From positions 124,001 to 188,000 of the forward strand of contig NZ_RHOP01000002.1 of the NCBI RefSeq assembly GCF_003946575.1: a stretch of 64,000 nt of DNA, written 5' to 3'. Shown piece after piece: positions 1 through 9,005 of the stretch (the stretch's first letter is position 1; every line of letters starts with the position of its first letter). The notes below the pieces were generated by a model. The model saw only the letters and a list, made by a program, of their open reading frames with translations, made no database searches and was not told the origin of the DNA. The DNA comes from Companilactobacillus jidongensis. Lineage in GTDB: Bacteria > Bacillota > Bacilli > Lactobacillales > Lactobacillaceae. A program made the translations under genes and the position numbers.

Positions 1-452
1 TCTAAATGATTAGTTGGTTCATCGATCAACTGGAATCCATAATCATCAATGAATAGAATCGCCAATAATATTTTGGTTTGTTCTCCCGGACTTAAGGTCG
101 AAAAATCCTGTTCTAGAACATCAGACTTAACTTGTAACTTATCCAACTCCACTTCAATTTTCCACATATCGTAATCTTCTAAGTCAGTTAATTCTTTGAC
201 GATTTCCACAGCCGAACGGTTTTTATCAGCAATCTTCTGTGGATAATAATAAAAATTCAAGTTGGAAATAATTTGTCCACTGTACGGCAACTTTCCCAGT
301 AAAATATTCATCAAAGTTGTCTTACCACGGCCATTGCGACCAATCAAGCCTAGCTTCCAGCTCTCATCGATCCTCAGATTTAGTGAATCGAATAAATTAT
401 CCACCATTTGATCATATTTAAAGTTTAAATTTTCTATTTGTATTGTTCCCAT
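1..452 (-). CDS. ABC-F family ribosomal protection protein, N-terminal part (cut by window edge)
   Basis: The first 150 codons are present; the gene runs off the left edge. The translation shows Walker A (GRNGRGKTT, about residues 38-46), an ABC signature in the form LSPGEQTK, and a Walker B region ending IDEPTNHLD. These mark the first nucleotide-binding domain of a soluble ABC-F protein. The closest families I recall are Vga/Lsa/VmlR-type proteins, which dislodge lincosamides, pleuromutilins or streptogramin A from the ribosome. The start ATG has an AGGTG ribosome site that can pair with CACC just upstream. An attenuator-like leader supports antibiotic-inducible expression. Drug specificity cannot be judged from this fragment. 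Confidence 0.88.
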   Translation of the reverse strand, partial: MGTIQIENLNFKYDQMVDNLFDSLNLRIDESWKLGLIGRNGRGKTTLMNILLGKLPYSGQIISNLNFYYYPQKIADKNRSAVEIVKELTDLEDYDMWKIEVELDKLQVKSDVLEQDFSTLSPGEQTKILLAILFIDDYGFQLIDEPTNHL

Positions 453-488
453 AAATAAAACACCTCGTTTACGGTGCTTTGACTCCAA

Positions 489-520
489 CAAAAAAAGGAC
501 ACTAATTATCAGCATCCTTT
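489..520 (-). terminator. Conditional terminator in the ABC-F leader
   Basis: On the minus strand an AAAGGA/TCCTTT stem extends through G-U and Watson-Crick pairs to about 11 bp around an ATAAT loop and is followed by seven T. It lies between promoter and start codon, so it would block the gene unless antitermination occurs. Confidence 0.7.
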
Positions 521-608
521 AAAATTATATCTTTTAAGGGACAGACATTGAGACACACTAAGTCGAAGTCAAATTACACACTTATTTTGTATAATTTAAA
601 ATTTCAAC

Positions 609-620
609 TTAATTTCTCAA
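609..620 (-). CDS. Putative three-codon leader peptide (MRN)
   Basis: TTG-AGA-AAT-TAA follows a good ribosome site (AAAGGGAG, 8-nt spacing) in the ABC-F leader. Very short leader ORFs that stall ribosomes are known upstream of inducible ABC-F genes. With only three codons this could be chance. Its support is the excellent ribosome site and its place between promoter and terminator. Confidence 0.45.
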   Translation of the reverse strand: MRN

Positions 621-689
621 CGGCTGCACTCCCTTTCTTGTTATAAACTATTTAATAATCTACCAACAAATTAAATATCTGTCAATACT

Positions 690-1967
690 TTATTCAACTA
701 AATCATCTTCACCGATCAACTTAACATCGGCACCTAGACAATGCAACTTCCAAACAACCTGGTCGTATCCACGCAGAATATTCTCAGCATTGTTAATAGT
801 TGTTTGTCCATCAGCCAACAATCCGGCAATCATTAAGCAGGCTCCAGCGCGAATTTCTTCAGCTGAAACTGTTGCTCCCTTGAGCTCAGCACCACCACGA
901 ACAAAAATCAAATCATTTTCACTCGTAATATTAGCGCCCATCTTGTTGAGTTCTGCAATGTGCTTGATACGCTTAGGATAAATCGTATCGATCACCATTG
1001 CTTCACCACTAGCCTTCATCAGAAGTGGTGTGATGGGTTGTTGCAAGTCTGTCGCAAAACCTGGATATGGCATCGTCTTAATATTTACTGCCTTTAATTC
1101 CGGAGAATTCTTGACATAAATACTATCTTCACCAATTTCCAAATTAACGCCCATTTCATCTAACTTAGCCAAGAATGCATCCAAGTGTTCACTGATGATA
1201 TTTTTGACTAATATTCCGCCACCATTGGCAGCGGCCAAACTCAAATATGTCCCTGCTTCGATACGATCAGGAATGATAGTATGTGCATTATTTGAACGCA
1301 GACTATCAACACCTTCGATACGAATAGTTTCCGTACCCACGCCACGAATAACAGCTCCCATATTGTTAAGGAATGTTGCTAAGTCAATAATTTCTGGTTC
1401 CTTAGCAGCATTTTCAATGATGGTCGTACCTTTAGCTTTTACAGCAGCCAAGATAACATTAATAGTAGCCCCAACTGAGACCATGTCCAAAAAGATCTTT
1501 GCACCTTTTAGTCCGCCATTTGGGGTTGTAATAATGATCTGACCGTGTTTGTTTTCAACCTGAGCGCCGAGTGCTTCGAATCCCTTGATATGTTGATCAA
1601 TTGGACGTGGTCCAATGTCATCGCCACCTGGGAAACCAACCACAGCTCTGCCAAAACGGCCCAACATAGCTCCCATAAAGTAATATGAAGCACGCAAACT
1701 GCTTACCTTACCACTAGGTAGTTCGGCAAATTGAATCTTTGTCGGATCGATCTTTAATACGTCATCTTTCATTTCTGAAGAAACGTTCATATCTTTCAAA
1801 ATAGAACGTAAATTTTTTACATCTCTAATTTGTGGAACTGAATCTAACACAACAGGTGTATCAGATAATATAGCGGCTGGAATTAGCGCCACAGTGCTAT
1901 TCTTAGCACCGCCAATTGTTACTTCACCTGATAACTTTTTTCCACCATTGATTACAAGTTTTTGCAT
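690..1967 (-). CDS. murA: UDP-N-acetylglucosamine 1-carboxyvinyltransferase (MurA, second-copy type)
   Basis: The 425-aa product transfers enolpyruvate from PEP to UDP-GlcNAc, the first committed step of peptidoglycan synthesis, in the cytoplasm. The EPSP-synthase-like fold is full length. Lys22 (GAKN) and the motif [18 protein letters not shown] are present. The catalytic loop reads [10 protein letters not shown] where classical enzymes have PGGC; the equivalent of E. coli Cys115 is Asp116. That change is known to give fosfomycin insensitivity in other MurA enzymes. The position just downstream of pyrG and rpoE resembles the Bacillus murAB (murZ) locus. Start ATG at 1967, 38 bp after pyrG, suggests co-transcription. 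Confidence 0.95.
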   Translation of the reverse strand: MQKLVINGGKKLSGEVTIGGAKNSTVALIPAAILSDTPVVLDSVPQIRDVKNLRSILKDMNVSSEMKDDVLKIDPTKIQFAELPSGKVSSLRASYYFMGAMLGRFGRAVVGFPGGDDIGPRPIDQHIKGFEALGAQVENKHGQIIITTPNGGLKGAKIFLDMVSVGATINVILAAVKAKGTTIIENAAKEPEIIDLATFLNNMGAVIRGVGTETIRIEGVDSLRSNNAHTIIPDRIEAGTYLSLAAANGGGILVKNIISEHLDAFLAKLDEMGVNLEIGEDSIYVKNSPELKAVNIKTMPYPGFATDLQQPITPLLMKASGEAMVIDTIYPKRIKHIAELNKMGANITSENDLIFVRGGAELKGATVSAEEIRAGACLMIAGLLADGQTTINNAENILRGYDQVVWKLHCLGADVKLIGEDDLVE

Positions 1968-2005
1968 AAGCTTTTCCCTAACTAATTTTTAACTACTTCA
2001 GGAAA

Positions 2006-3619
2006 TTACATATCCTCTTCGTCTAGCCCTGAAGCTGCACCAATAAATGCTTTGAATAGACCTTCTGGTTTTGTTGGTCTTGATAAGAACTCTGGGTGAT
2101 ATTGAACTGCAATATGGAACTTATTGCTTGGAACTTCAATAATTTCAACCAAATGGTTATCGGGAGAAACACCTGAGAATACTAATCCTAAATCTTCGAA
2201 TTGTTTACGATATGAGTTGTTGAATTCATATCTATGTCTGTGTCTTTCTTGAATTACTGATTGATCATCATAAGCAGCAGCTGTCTTTGATCCTGGTTTC
2301 AACTTACATGGATATGCACCTAAACGAAGTGTACCACCACGATCTTCAACATCCTTCTTATCTGCCATGATATCGATAACTTTGTTTTCTGCATCAGGAT
2401 CAACTTCACCAGTTGTAGCATCCTTGATACCGGCAACGTTTCTGGCAAACTCAATACTTGCCATTTGCATACCTAAACAAATACCGAAGTATGGAACATC
2501 ATGTTCACGTGCATACTTGATTGTTGTGATCATGCCTTCAAGCCCACGGCTACCAAAACCACCAGGAACTAGGATACCATCAGCATCACCCAGCATCTCC
2601 TCAACATTATCTTCAGTAATCAGATCCGCAGAGATCTTCTTTAACTCGATATCTGTATTATAAACATAACCAGCCGAGTGAAGTGCTTCTGTAACAGAAA
2701 TATAAGCATCTTGTAACTTTGTATACTTACCAACAAGTGTGATCTTTGTTGTGTGCTTCAAATTATGCACACGATCAACTAGCTTGTTCCAGTCTGTCAT
2801 ATCAGCTTCTGGAGTTTCAAGATGTAAGTAGCGACATACGATATCATCAAAACTTTGTGCCTGTAGATTCAATGGAATGTCATATAGTGAACTAGCATCA
2901 CGTGATTCGATAACAGCTTCTGAATCAACATCACAGAATGATGCAATCTTGTCTTTCATATTTTGTGGCATAGGTTTTTCGGTACGAACAACCAAGATAT
3001 TAGGTTGAATACCAATTCCACGTAATTCTTTAACACTGTGTTGTGTTGGCTTTGTCTTCATTTCGCCAGCAGCCTTCAAGTAAGGTACTAGTGAAGTATG
3101 GATATAGACAACATTTTCTGAACCAACTTCAGACTTCATTTGACGAAGTGCTTCCAGATATGGAAGTGATTCGATATCACCAACTGTACCACCGACTTCT
3201 GTGATAATAACGTCAGAATCAGTTGTTGTAGCAGCGCGCATTATTTTTTGCTTAATCATATCTGTAATATGTGGAATAACTTGTACTGTTGCTCCGTTGT
3301 AATCACCACGACGTTCGCGACGAATTACTTCTGAGTAAATCTTACCTGTTGTAACGTTTGAATACTTGTTCAAATCGTTATCAATAAATCTTTCATAGTG
3401 TCCTAAGTCAAGGTCAGTTTCTGTACCATCATTGGTAACGTAAACCTCACCGTGTTGATATGGACTCATGGTTCCTGGATCCACATTAATATAAGGGTCG
3501 AATTTTTGCATTGTTACCTTTAGCCCACGGTTCTTTAGTAATCTACCAAGGGATGCCGCAACAATACCCTTACCAAGAGATGAAACAACTCCACCTGTAA
3601 TAAAAATATACTTAGTCAT
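2006..3619 (-). CDS. pyrG: CTP synthase
   Basis: The 537-aa enzyme converts UTP to CTP with ATP and glutamine, the last step of de novo pyrimidine nucleotide synthesis. The N-terminal synthetase domain (about 1-265) begins [17 protein letters not shown]. The C-terminal class I glutamine amidotransferase domain has the nucleophile Cys381 in GICLGMQ and the His/Glu pair in QYHPEF. I chose the ATG at 3619, six nucleotides after GGAGG; an upstream in-frame start at 3634 would overlap that site. The leader carries a CTP-responsive attenuator. Downstream murA lies 38 bp away. Confidence 0.97.
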   Translation of the reverse strand: MTKYIFITGGVVSSLGKGIVAASLGRLLKNRGLKVTMQKFDPYINVDPGTMSPYQHGEVYVTNDGTETDLDLGHYERFIDNDLNKYSNVTTGKIYSEVIRRERRGDYNGATVQVIPHITDMIKQKIMRAATTTDSDVIITEVGGTVGDIESLPYLEALRQMKSEVGSENVVYIHTSLVPYLKAAGEMKTKPTQHSVKELRGIGIQPNILVVRTEKPMPQNMKDKIASFCDVDSEAVIESRDASSLYDIPLNLQAQSFDDIVCRYLHLETPEADMTDWNKLVDRVHNLKHTTKITLVGKYTKLQDAYISVTEALHSAGYVYNTDIELKKISADLITEDNVEEMLGDADGILVPGGFGSRGLEGMITTIKYAREHDVPYFGICLGMQMASIEFARNVAGIKDATTGEVDPDAENKVIDIMADKKDVEDRGGTLRLGAYPCKLKPGSKTAAAYDDQSVIQERHRHRYEFNNSYRKQFEDLGLVFSGVSPDNHLVEIIEVPSNKFHIAVQYHPEFLSRPTKPEGLFKAFIGAASGLDEEDM

Positions 3620-3662
3620 AGCTTTCCTCCACATATTCTTTCTAGGGAATTCCTACTCAACC

Positions 3663-3702
3663 AAAAATAAAAAAGTCCCCTATTCTACTGAACAGGGAAC
3701 TT
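3663..3702 (-). terminator. pyrG leader attenuator terminator
   Basis: AAGTTCCCT (3694-3702) pairs with AGGGGACTT (3673-3681) over 9 bp, followed by a T-rich tract. It lies about 25 nt into the transcript and well before the pyrG start. A small TTAGA/TCTAA hairpin precedes it. Confidence 0.82.
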
Positions 3703-3721
3703 GTAATTAGACAATCTAATA

Positions 3722-3763
3722 GAGCCCAAACAATATAATACTGTTATCTATCCAAATCGTCAA
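3722..3763 (-). promoter_or_regulatory. pyrG promoter with GGGC start site for CTP-sensing reiterative transcription
   Basis: -35 TTGACG (3758-3763), a 17-bp spacer and -10 TATTAT (3735-3740) place the transcript start at GGGCTC (first G at 3727). In Bacillus subtilis pyrG, low CTP stalls polymerase after GGG, extra G residues are added, and the G-run pairs with the 5' strand of the leader terminator. The same elements are here: GGGC start, and a pyrimidine-rich TTCCCT in the terminator arm. Mechanism inferred by homology. Confidence 0.8.
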
Positions 3764-3780
3764 ACTTTAAATTCACAAAT

Positions 3781-4437
3781 TTAAATATCGTCGTCTTCAT
3801 CATCGTCTGAGTCGTCTTCATCATCTTCGTCACTAAGGTCGATGTCAGCGTCCTTATCGTCTTCGTCATCAGTGTCAAATTCTGATAGTTGACCTTCGAT
3901 ACCATCTTCTAAACCAGTATCTTGTTCGTCATCACTATCGTCATCTACTGCAAGATCTGAATTCGTAAACTTAGAAAGATCTGGACCATTACTTGATGAA
4001 CCATCACTCTCGTCATCGTCGTCATCCATATCATTTACATCTAAGTCAGCGTCATCATCGTAATCGACAACATCATCATCTTCAGCATCATCACTCATGA
4101 AGGCATTAACCTTTTGGGCTGCCTTATGTGTATTTTCAGTACCGTTATCTTCTGGATGGTTAACTTCTTCATCAACAGAATCAAATGGATACCATTTGCG
4201 CAATCCCCAAACGTTCTCACCAAGTGAAAGAAAACTTCCGTCATTATTTAAATCTGTATAAAATTGAGGAAGTGAGTCCTTAACATCATCATCTGATCTA
4301 CCTAAGTAGTCCTGAATCTTATTAACAATGTCAGAAAAGTTCATTGCCTCTTTCTTGCTTGTATCAAGAATTTCGTAAGCAACCTCAATTAGAGAAAGCT
4401 CATCTTTGTTTTGGTTCTTGAATTTTTCAAATTCCAA
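3781..4437 (-). CDS. rpoE: DNA-directed RNA polymerase subunit delta
   Basis: The 218-aa protein binds RNA polymerase and promotes recycling and promoter selectivity in Firmicutes. Residues 1 to about 90 form the folded HARE-HTH domain (LSLIEVAYEILDTSKK, ending VWGLRKWYPFD). The rest, about residues 95-218, is an extremely acidic Asp/Glu tail, longer than the roughly 80-residue tail of B. subtilis delta. Start is TTG at 4437 with AAAGGA 11 nt upstream. It lies between DUF1934 and pyrG, as in many lactobacilli. Confidence 0.95.
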   Translation of the reverse strand: MEFEKFKNQNKDELSLIEVAYEILDTSKKEAMNFSDIVNKIQDYLGRSDDDVKDSLPQFYTDLNNDGSFLSLGENVWGLRKWYPFDSVDEEVNHPEDNGTENTHKAAQKVNAFMSDDAEDDDVVDYDDDADLDVNDMDDDDDESDGSSSNGPDLSKFTNSDLAVDDDSDDEQDTGLEDGIEGQLSEFDTDDEDDKDADIDLSDEDDEDDSDDDEDDDI

Positions 4438-4483
4438 ACGGGTACACGTCCTTTCGCAGCGTCTTATTTATAATGATAGATTG

Positions 4484-4924
4484 TCAAGCACTAAAAATCA
4501 ATCGAAACTTGTAATTACCTACTATATTATTGTCATAAATCAAATCATAATCAATATTTATTTTGCCAGATAGCGGTTGATCAACGATTTCGACTACAGA
4601 ATCTTTTGTAAAAGTATTTAAAGGCATAACGCCATACTCTGTTTCCAGATGTCCACTGTTGTGATTTTTATGAGTGAAATACAATAGAGATGCCAAGTTT
4701 GTTGACTTAGCAACACGTTTGACGTGAATTTCTCCACTATCCATGATCTTAACTAAGATTGATGCTTTATCATTATTTTCTAGACTCTCATTAAATCTCA
4801 AGTACATTGATTTACCAATTTTGGTAAACTTACCAGGTTCGGCAATCTTTGTATGAGTCAGTTCTCCAGATTGGAGAGTTTCCATATTTAGTTCTACATT
4901 TACATTCACACTGTTATTTTCCAA
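4484..4924 (-). CDS. DUF1934 (YwiB-like) beta-barrel protein
   Basis: The 146-aa protein of predicted beta structure has no signal peptide. Its sequence and position just upstream of rpoE match the DUF1934/YwiB family as I recall it; this family has a calycin-like barrel and no established function. Start is TTG at 4924 with AGAGGCG 7 nt upstream. It is divergent from the LipL-like gene across a 63-bp gap that must hold both promoters. Likely co-transcribed with rpoE (46-bp gap). Confidence 0.75.
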   Translation of the reverse strand: MENNSVNVNVELNMETLQSGELTHTKIAEPGKFTKIGKSMYLRFNESLENNDKASILVKIMDSGEIHVKRVAKSTNLASLLYFTHKNHNSGHLETEYGVMPLNTFTKDSVVEIVDQPLSGKINIDYDLIYDNNIVGNYKFRLIFSA

Positions 4925-4987
4925 TATACGACGCCTCTACATGCTAAAATTAGAATAACAATTAATTTTAAAGAAGTGATTAACTAA

Positions 4988-5818
4988 ATGAATAAATCAT
5001 TAGACAATACAATTCTATTATACAATCAAGAAATAATTAATGACGAAGATATGCTCGTACCATTCGCTGATACTGGAGCAATCCTAAAATTCGTCTCTGA
5101 AAATTCCATCCCTGTGGCCCACTTTTGGACCACACCACCCACTGTTATCCTAGGTCTTCAAGACCAACGACTCAAGAATATCGCGGGAGGAATGCGGCGA
5201 TTAGAAGAAAAAAACTATATCTATTATGTTAGAAACTCCGGTGGTCTCGGAGTCGTCACAGATTCAGGAATTCTCAATTTTACATTATTTTTACCAAATA
5301 AAAACAATATCACAATTGACCAAGCATATGAACAGATGCATCAAATTATGCAAAAAAGTTTTTCTGACCAAATTGAAACTGGCGAAATAACTCGTTCATA
5401 TTGTCCCGGTACCTATGACCTGAGTATCCACGGTAAAAAAATTGCTGGAATATCTCAGCGTCGTGCTGGCGATGCAGTCGCCATTATGGCCTATATCAGT
5501 GTAACAGGTGACCAGAAGAAACGCTCGCAATTAATGAAAGATTTTTATGAAATTAGTAATTATCCAAAACACGAAAATATTGAATACCCTAACATCGACG
5601 TCCACTGTATGAGTAACCTAGATGAAATACTCACTGATACTTTGACGATCGACATCGCCAAGCAAAGAATTCTTGCCGAATTAACCACAAACGGCTATCA
5701 AATAGATCGAGGTAACTTTAATATTGTCAGAGAATCCTTACCTTATAAAGATGCTTATAACCAAACAATGAATGATCTTATTTACAAAAACAAAAAACTA
5801 CTATTGGGGGAAGAATAA
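4988..5818 (+). CDS. LipL-like octanoyl/lipoyl transferase (lipoate-protein ligase A family)
   Basis: A 276-aa BPL/LplA-fold protein. It carries VRNSGGLGVV (residues 81-90, substrate loop) and SYCPGTYDLSIHGKKIAGISQRR with Cys139 and Lys150/151. The Cys-Pro-Gly motif is that of LipL-type amidotransferases, which move octanoyl or lipoyl groups from GcvH or another carrier to E2 subunits through a cysteine acyl intermediate. A ligase role cannot be excluded. The stop codon overlaps the start of the HD-domain gene (TAATG), so the two are translationally coupled. Confidence 0.75.
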   Translation: MNKSLDNTILLYNQEIINDEDMLVPFADTGAILKFVSENSIPVAHFWTTPPTVILGLQDQRLKNIAGGMRRLEEKNYIYYVRNSGGLGVVTDSGILNFTLFLPNKNNITIDQAYEQMHQIMQKSFSDQIETGEITRSYCPGTYDLSIHGKKIAGISQRRAGDAVAIMAYISVTGDQKKRSQLMKDFYEISNYPKHENIEYPNIDVHCMSNLDEILTDTLTIDIAKQRILAELTTNGYQIDRGNFNIVRESLPYKDAYNQTMNDLIYKNKKLLLGEE

Positions 5819-7158
5819 TGACTTATAATCTCGAAATGTTGCCCAGAGAAAAAGTTTTCCGTGATCCGATCCACAATTATATTCATGTTCAACATCGAGT
5901 GATTCTCGATTTGATCAATACCAAAGAATTCCAAAGATTGCGCCGTGTTAAACAATTAGGAACTGCCTCATTTACTTTCCAAGGCGCTGAACATTCTCGC
6001 TTTACTCACTGCATGGGTGTCTACGAAATAACCCGTCAGATATGCGATAACTTCCAACGAAACTATCCAACCAAAACTCCTGGTGACGGCTTGTGGGATG
6101 ATAATGAACGAATTGTCGCTCTATGTGCCGCATTGTTGCACGATGTTGGTCACGGTCCGTACTCGCACACCTTTGAACACATCTTCAATACTGACCACGA
6201 AGCCTGGACACGTGAAATAATCACATCCCCAGAAACCGAGATCAATCAAGTATTACGCAAAGTATCCGCCGATTTCCCTGAGAAAGTTGCCGGCGTCATT
6301 GCCCATACATACGAAAATCCTCAAGTTGTTCAAATGATTTCTAGTCAAATCGATGCTGACCGCATGGACTATTTATTGCGTGATGCCTACTTCACTGGTA
6401 CCAAGTACGGTATGTTTGATTTAACCAGAATCTTAAGAGTTATGCGTCCTTACAAAGGCGGCATTGCCTTCGATAATGATGGCATGCACGCCGTTGAAGA
6501 TTACGTACTCTCGAGATTCCAAATGTATCAACAAGTCTATTTCCATCCCGTATCACGTGGTATGGAAGTTGTCCTAACAAAACTATTACAGCGTGCTAAG
6601 GACCTATACGAACACAATCATATGAACGACTTTGAAATGCCGAGTTTGTTGATCCCATTCTTTGAAAATCACGTTGATATCAATGACTACTTGTTACTAG
6701 ACGACGGAGTTTTGAACACTTACTTTACCTTATGGCAAGACTATCCTGACGAAATTCTCAAGGATCTGGCTTATCGATTCTTGAATCGCAAGCCATTCAA
6801 ATCGGCAGAATACAATCAAGTAACCGAAAAAATGTTACCGGAACTCGCCGATATCGTTGAGAGTGCTGGCTTCGACAAAAAATACTATACGGCTATCAAT
6901 ACTAGCTATGACTTACCATACGATACGTACAGTCCCAATAGTAATAAGAGTCGTACCCAAATCGAAATCATGAATGATGACGGGTCATTGATTGAACTTT
7001 CGACTATCAGTAACTTAGTCAACGCCTTGACTGGCAAGATATCTGGCGACGAACGTTTCTACTTTCCTAAGTCAATGTTGATTGAACATCCGAGTGATAT
7101 TTTCAGCGACGCCTATGTTAAATTCCAAAGCCATATCCATAATGATTCACTCATCTAA
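5818..7158 (+). CDS. HD-domain phosphohydrolase (YwfO/SAMHD1-like)
   Basis: The 446-aa protein has the complete HD metal site: His64 (RFTHCMG), His108-Asp109 (LLHDVGHGPYSH) and Asp181 (DADRMDYLLRD). This is the dNTP triphosphohydrolase-like arrangement of B. subtilis YwfO and SAMHD1. Probable activity is hydrolysis of a nucleotide triphosphate; the substrate is not readable from sequence. It is coupled to the LipL-like gene by a one-base overlap. I see no clear terminator before glpD. Confidence 0.85.
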   Translation: MTYNLEMLPREKVFRDPIHNYIHVQHRVILDLINTKEFQRLRRVKQLGTASFTFQGAEHSRFTHCMGVYEITRQICDNFQRNYPTKTPGDGLWDDNERIVALCAALLHDVGHGPYSHTFEHIFNTDHEAWTREIITSPETEINQVLRKVSADFPEKVAGVIAHTYENPQVVQMISSQIDADRMDYLLRDAYFTGTKYGMFDLTRILRVMRPYKGGIAFDNDGMHAVEDYVLSRFQMYQQVYFHPVSRGMEVVLTKLLQRAKDLYEHNHMNDFEMPSLLIPFFENHVDINDYLLLDDGVLNTYFTLWQDYPDEILKDLAYRFLNRKPFKSAEYNQVTEKMLPELADIVESAGFDKKYYTAINTSYDLPYDTYSPNSNKSRTQIEIMNDDGSLIELSTISNLVNALTGKISGDERFYFPKSMLIEHPSDIFSDAYVKFQSHIHNDSLI

Positions 7159-7251
7159 GTTTTTTCCATCGTTCCAAGGTGAAACGCTTCCAGTTTGTTA
7201 CTTAATTTACTAAAATATAAGCAAATGAACTTTTTTTAGGAGGAACACTCA

Positions 7252-8952
7252 ATGAAAGAATTCTCAGAAAAAACTAGAACTGATAACTTGCAAGCTATGC
7301 AAGACGATGAACTTGATCTTTTGGTTATCGGTGGTGGTATTACCGGATCAGGTATCGCCCTTGATGCACAAACTCGTGGTTTGAAGACCGGTCTAGTTGA
7401 AATGCGTGATTTTGCTTCGGGAACATCCAGTCGTTCAACTAAGTTAGTCCATGGTGGCCTGCGTTACTTGAAACAAGCCGCTATCAATGAAGTTCACGAG
7501 GTTGGTAGTGAACGTGCCATTGTCTATAACAATGGTCCACAGATTACTACCCCTTTGAAGATGATGCTACCATTTTATGATGGTGGAACTTTTGGTCCTT
7601 TCAGTACTGCTATTGGACTTGATGTTTACGATCGTTTAGCACAAGTTAAGCCTTCTGAACGTAAGTACATGCTTGATCCACAAAAAACCATTGACCGTGA
7701 ACCATTCATCAAGAGTGAAAATCTCAAAGGTTCAGGTGTCTACGTTGAATATCGAACTGACGATGCCCGCTTAACATTGGAAGTAGTAAAAAAAGCTAAT
7801 GAACTCGGCGCTTTGATTGCTAACTACACCAAAGTCACTGGACTGTTATATAATGCCGAAAACAAAGTCTGTGGCGTAATCTTTAAAGATATGGTCACCG
7901 GTAAAACTGGTGAGATCCATGCCAGAAAAGTTGTTAATTCATGCGGTCCCTGGGTCGATGAAATTAGAGATATGGACGGATCTAACGAAGGCAAACACTT
8001 GCACTTAACAAAGGGCGTTCACTTAGTTATCGATCATGAAAATTTCCCTATCTCTAACTCCATTTACTTCGATACACCTTTCCACGATGGCCGAATGATG
8101 TTCGCCATACCTCGTGAAGGAAAAACTTATATTGGAACAACTGACACAACTTGGACTGATGATCCCAAAGAACCAAATATCACTGTCAAAGACGTAACTT
8201 ATATCTTAGCTGCTGCTAATCAAATGTTCGACTTGCCAGAACAACTAACTCCAGATGATGTTGAATCTGGTTGGTCTGGTGTTCGTCCATTGATTCAAGA
8301 AGAAGGTAAATCACCTTCAGAAATTTCTCGTAAAGACGAAATCTTCAAGTCAGACTCAGGCTTGCTTTCGATTGCTGGAGGTAAATTAACTGGTTATCGT
8401 AAGATGGCTGAAAAAATCGTCGATGAAGTTGCCTTCGAGTTATACACTGAAACCGACTACGAATATCAATCAGCAGAAACTGAGAACCTCACTCTATCCG
8501 GTGGTGATGTTGGCGGAGATGAAGGCTGGCGTAACTATTTCGATGAAATGGCTGAACAAGGTATCGTTAACTTTGACTTGGACCGTGAAGATGCTGAAAA
8601 ACTAGTTCAAAGATACGGTTCAAATGTAACTGACATCTACGACCTGTTACCTGATGAAGAAACTAAAGATAATCTTCCGCGTGTCGACTGGGCCATGCTA
8701 CAATATGGGTTGCAGGCAGAAATGGTTGAACATCCAATCGATTATCTACTCCGTCGTAGCAGTCAAATGTTATTCGATATCAATCACATGAAAGATATTG
8801 AAAATGCCGTAATCGACTATATGACCAAGTTCTACAATTGGGATGAAGATACAAAGCAAGCGATGACTGATGAGGTCAACGAAAAACTTAAATTAACTGA
8901 TTTGAGCGATATTAAAGATGCTTATCACGAACATATCGCAAAAGAAATTTAA
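7252..8952 (+). CDS. glpD: Aerobic glycerol-3-phosphate dehydrogenase/oxidase
   Basis: The 566-aa flavoprotein oxidises glycerol 3-phosphate to dihydroxyacetone phosphate. The N-terminal FAD loop is VIGGGITGSGIALDA (about residues 25-39). The motif SSRSTKLVHGGLRYL is typical of the DAO superfamily GlpD/GlpO branch, and a C-terminal GlpD domain follows. Length is near B. subtilis GlpD (about 555) and shorter than streptococcal GlpO (about 608), so the GlpO-specific insertion seems absent. That leans towards dehydrogenase over peroxide-forming oxidase, but does not prove it. AGGAGG precedes the ATG, and a strong terminator follows. Confidence 0.92.
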   Translation: MKEFSEKTRTDNLQAMQDDELDLLVIGGGITGSGIALDAQTRGLKTGLVEMRDFASGTSSRSTKLVHGGLRYLKQAAINEVHEVGSERAIVYNNGPQITTPLKMMLPFYDGGTFGPFSTAIGLDVYDRLAQVKPSERKYMLDPQKTIDREPFIKSENLKGSGVYVEYRTDDARLTLEVVKKANELGALIANYTKVTGLLYNAENKVCGVIFKDMVTGKTGEIHARKVVNSCGPWVDEIRDMDGSNEGKHLHLTKGVHLVIDHENFPISNSIYFDTPFHDGRMMFAIPREGKTYIGTTDTTWTDDPKEPNITVKDVTYILAAANQMFDLPEQLTPDDVESGWSGVRPLIQEEGKSPSEISRKDEIFKSDSGLLSIAGGKLTGYRKMAEKIVDEVAFELYTETDYEYQSAETENLTLSGGDVGGDEGWRNYFDEMAEQGIVNFDLDREDAEKLVQRYGSNVTDIYDLLPDEETKDNLPRVDWAMLQYGLQAEMVEHPIDYLLRRSSQMLFDINHMKDIENAVIDYMTKFYNWDEDTKQAMTDEVNEKLKLTDLSDIKDAYHEHIAKEI

Positions 8953-8958
8953 TTACTC

Positions 8959-8987
8959 AAAAGCCTGTCTAATTAGACAGGCTTTTT
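8959..8987 (+). terminator. glpD terminator
   Basis: AAGCCTGTCT/AGACAGGCTT inverted repeat with an AATT loop, followed by a T tract. A clean 10-bp intrinsic terminator. Confidence 0.93.
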
Positions 8988-9005
8988 ATTTTAGGGGGAA
9001 ATATC

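Larger units (their letters stand above)
453..685 (-). promoter_or_regulatory. Promoter and attenuation leader of the ABC-F gene
   Basis: A strong sigma-A promoter reads TTGACA (680-685), 17 bp, TAGATT (657-662). The leader then carries a ribosome site AAAGGGAG (629-636), a three-codon ORF, a hairpin region, an intrinsic terminator and finally the ABC-F ribosome site inside a small CACC/GGTG hairpin. This is the layout of ribosome-mediated attenuation known for antibiotic-responsive ABC-F genes. The regulation itself is inferred. Confidence 0.72.

Noticed and set aside
1195-1542. Plus-strand frame of 115 codons
   Set aside because: Lies wholly inside murA on the opposite strand, with no ribosome site and biased shadow composition.
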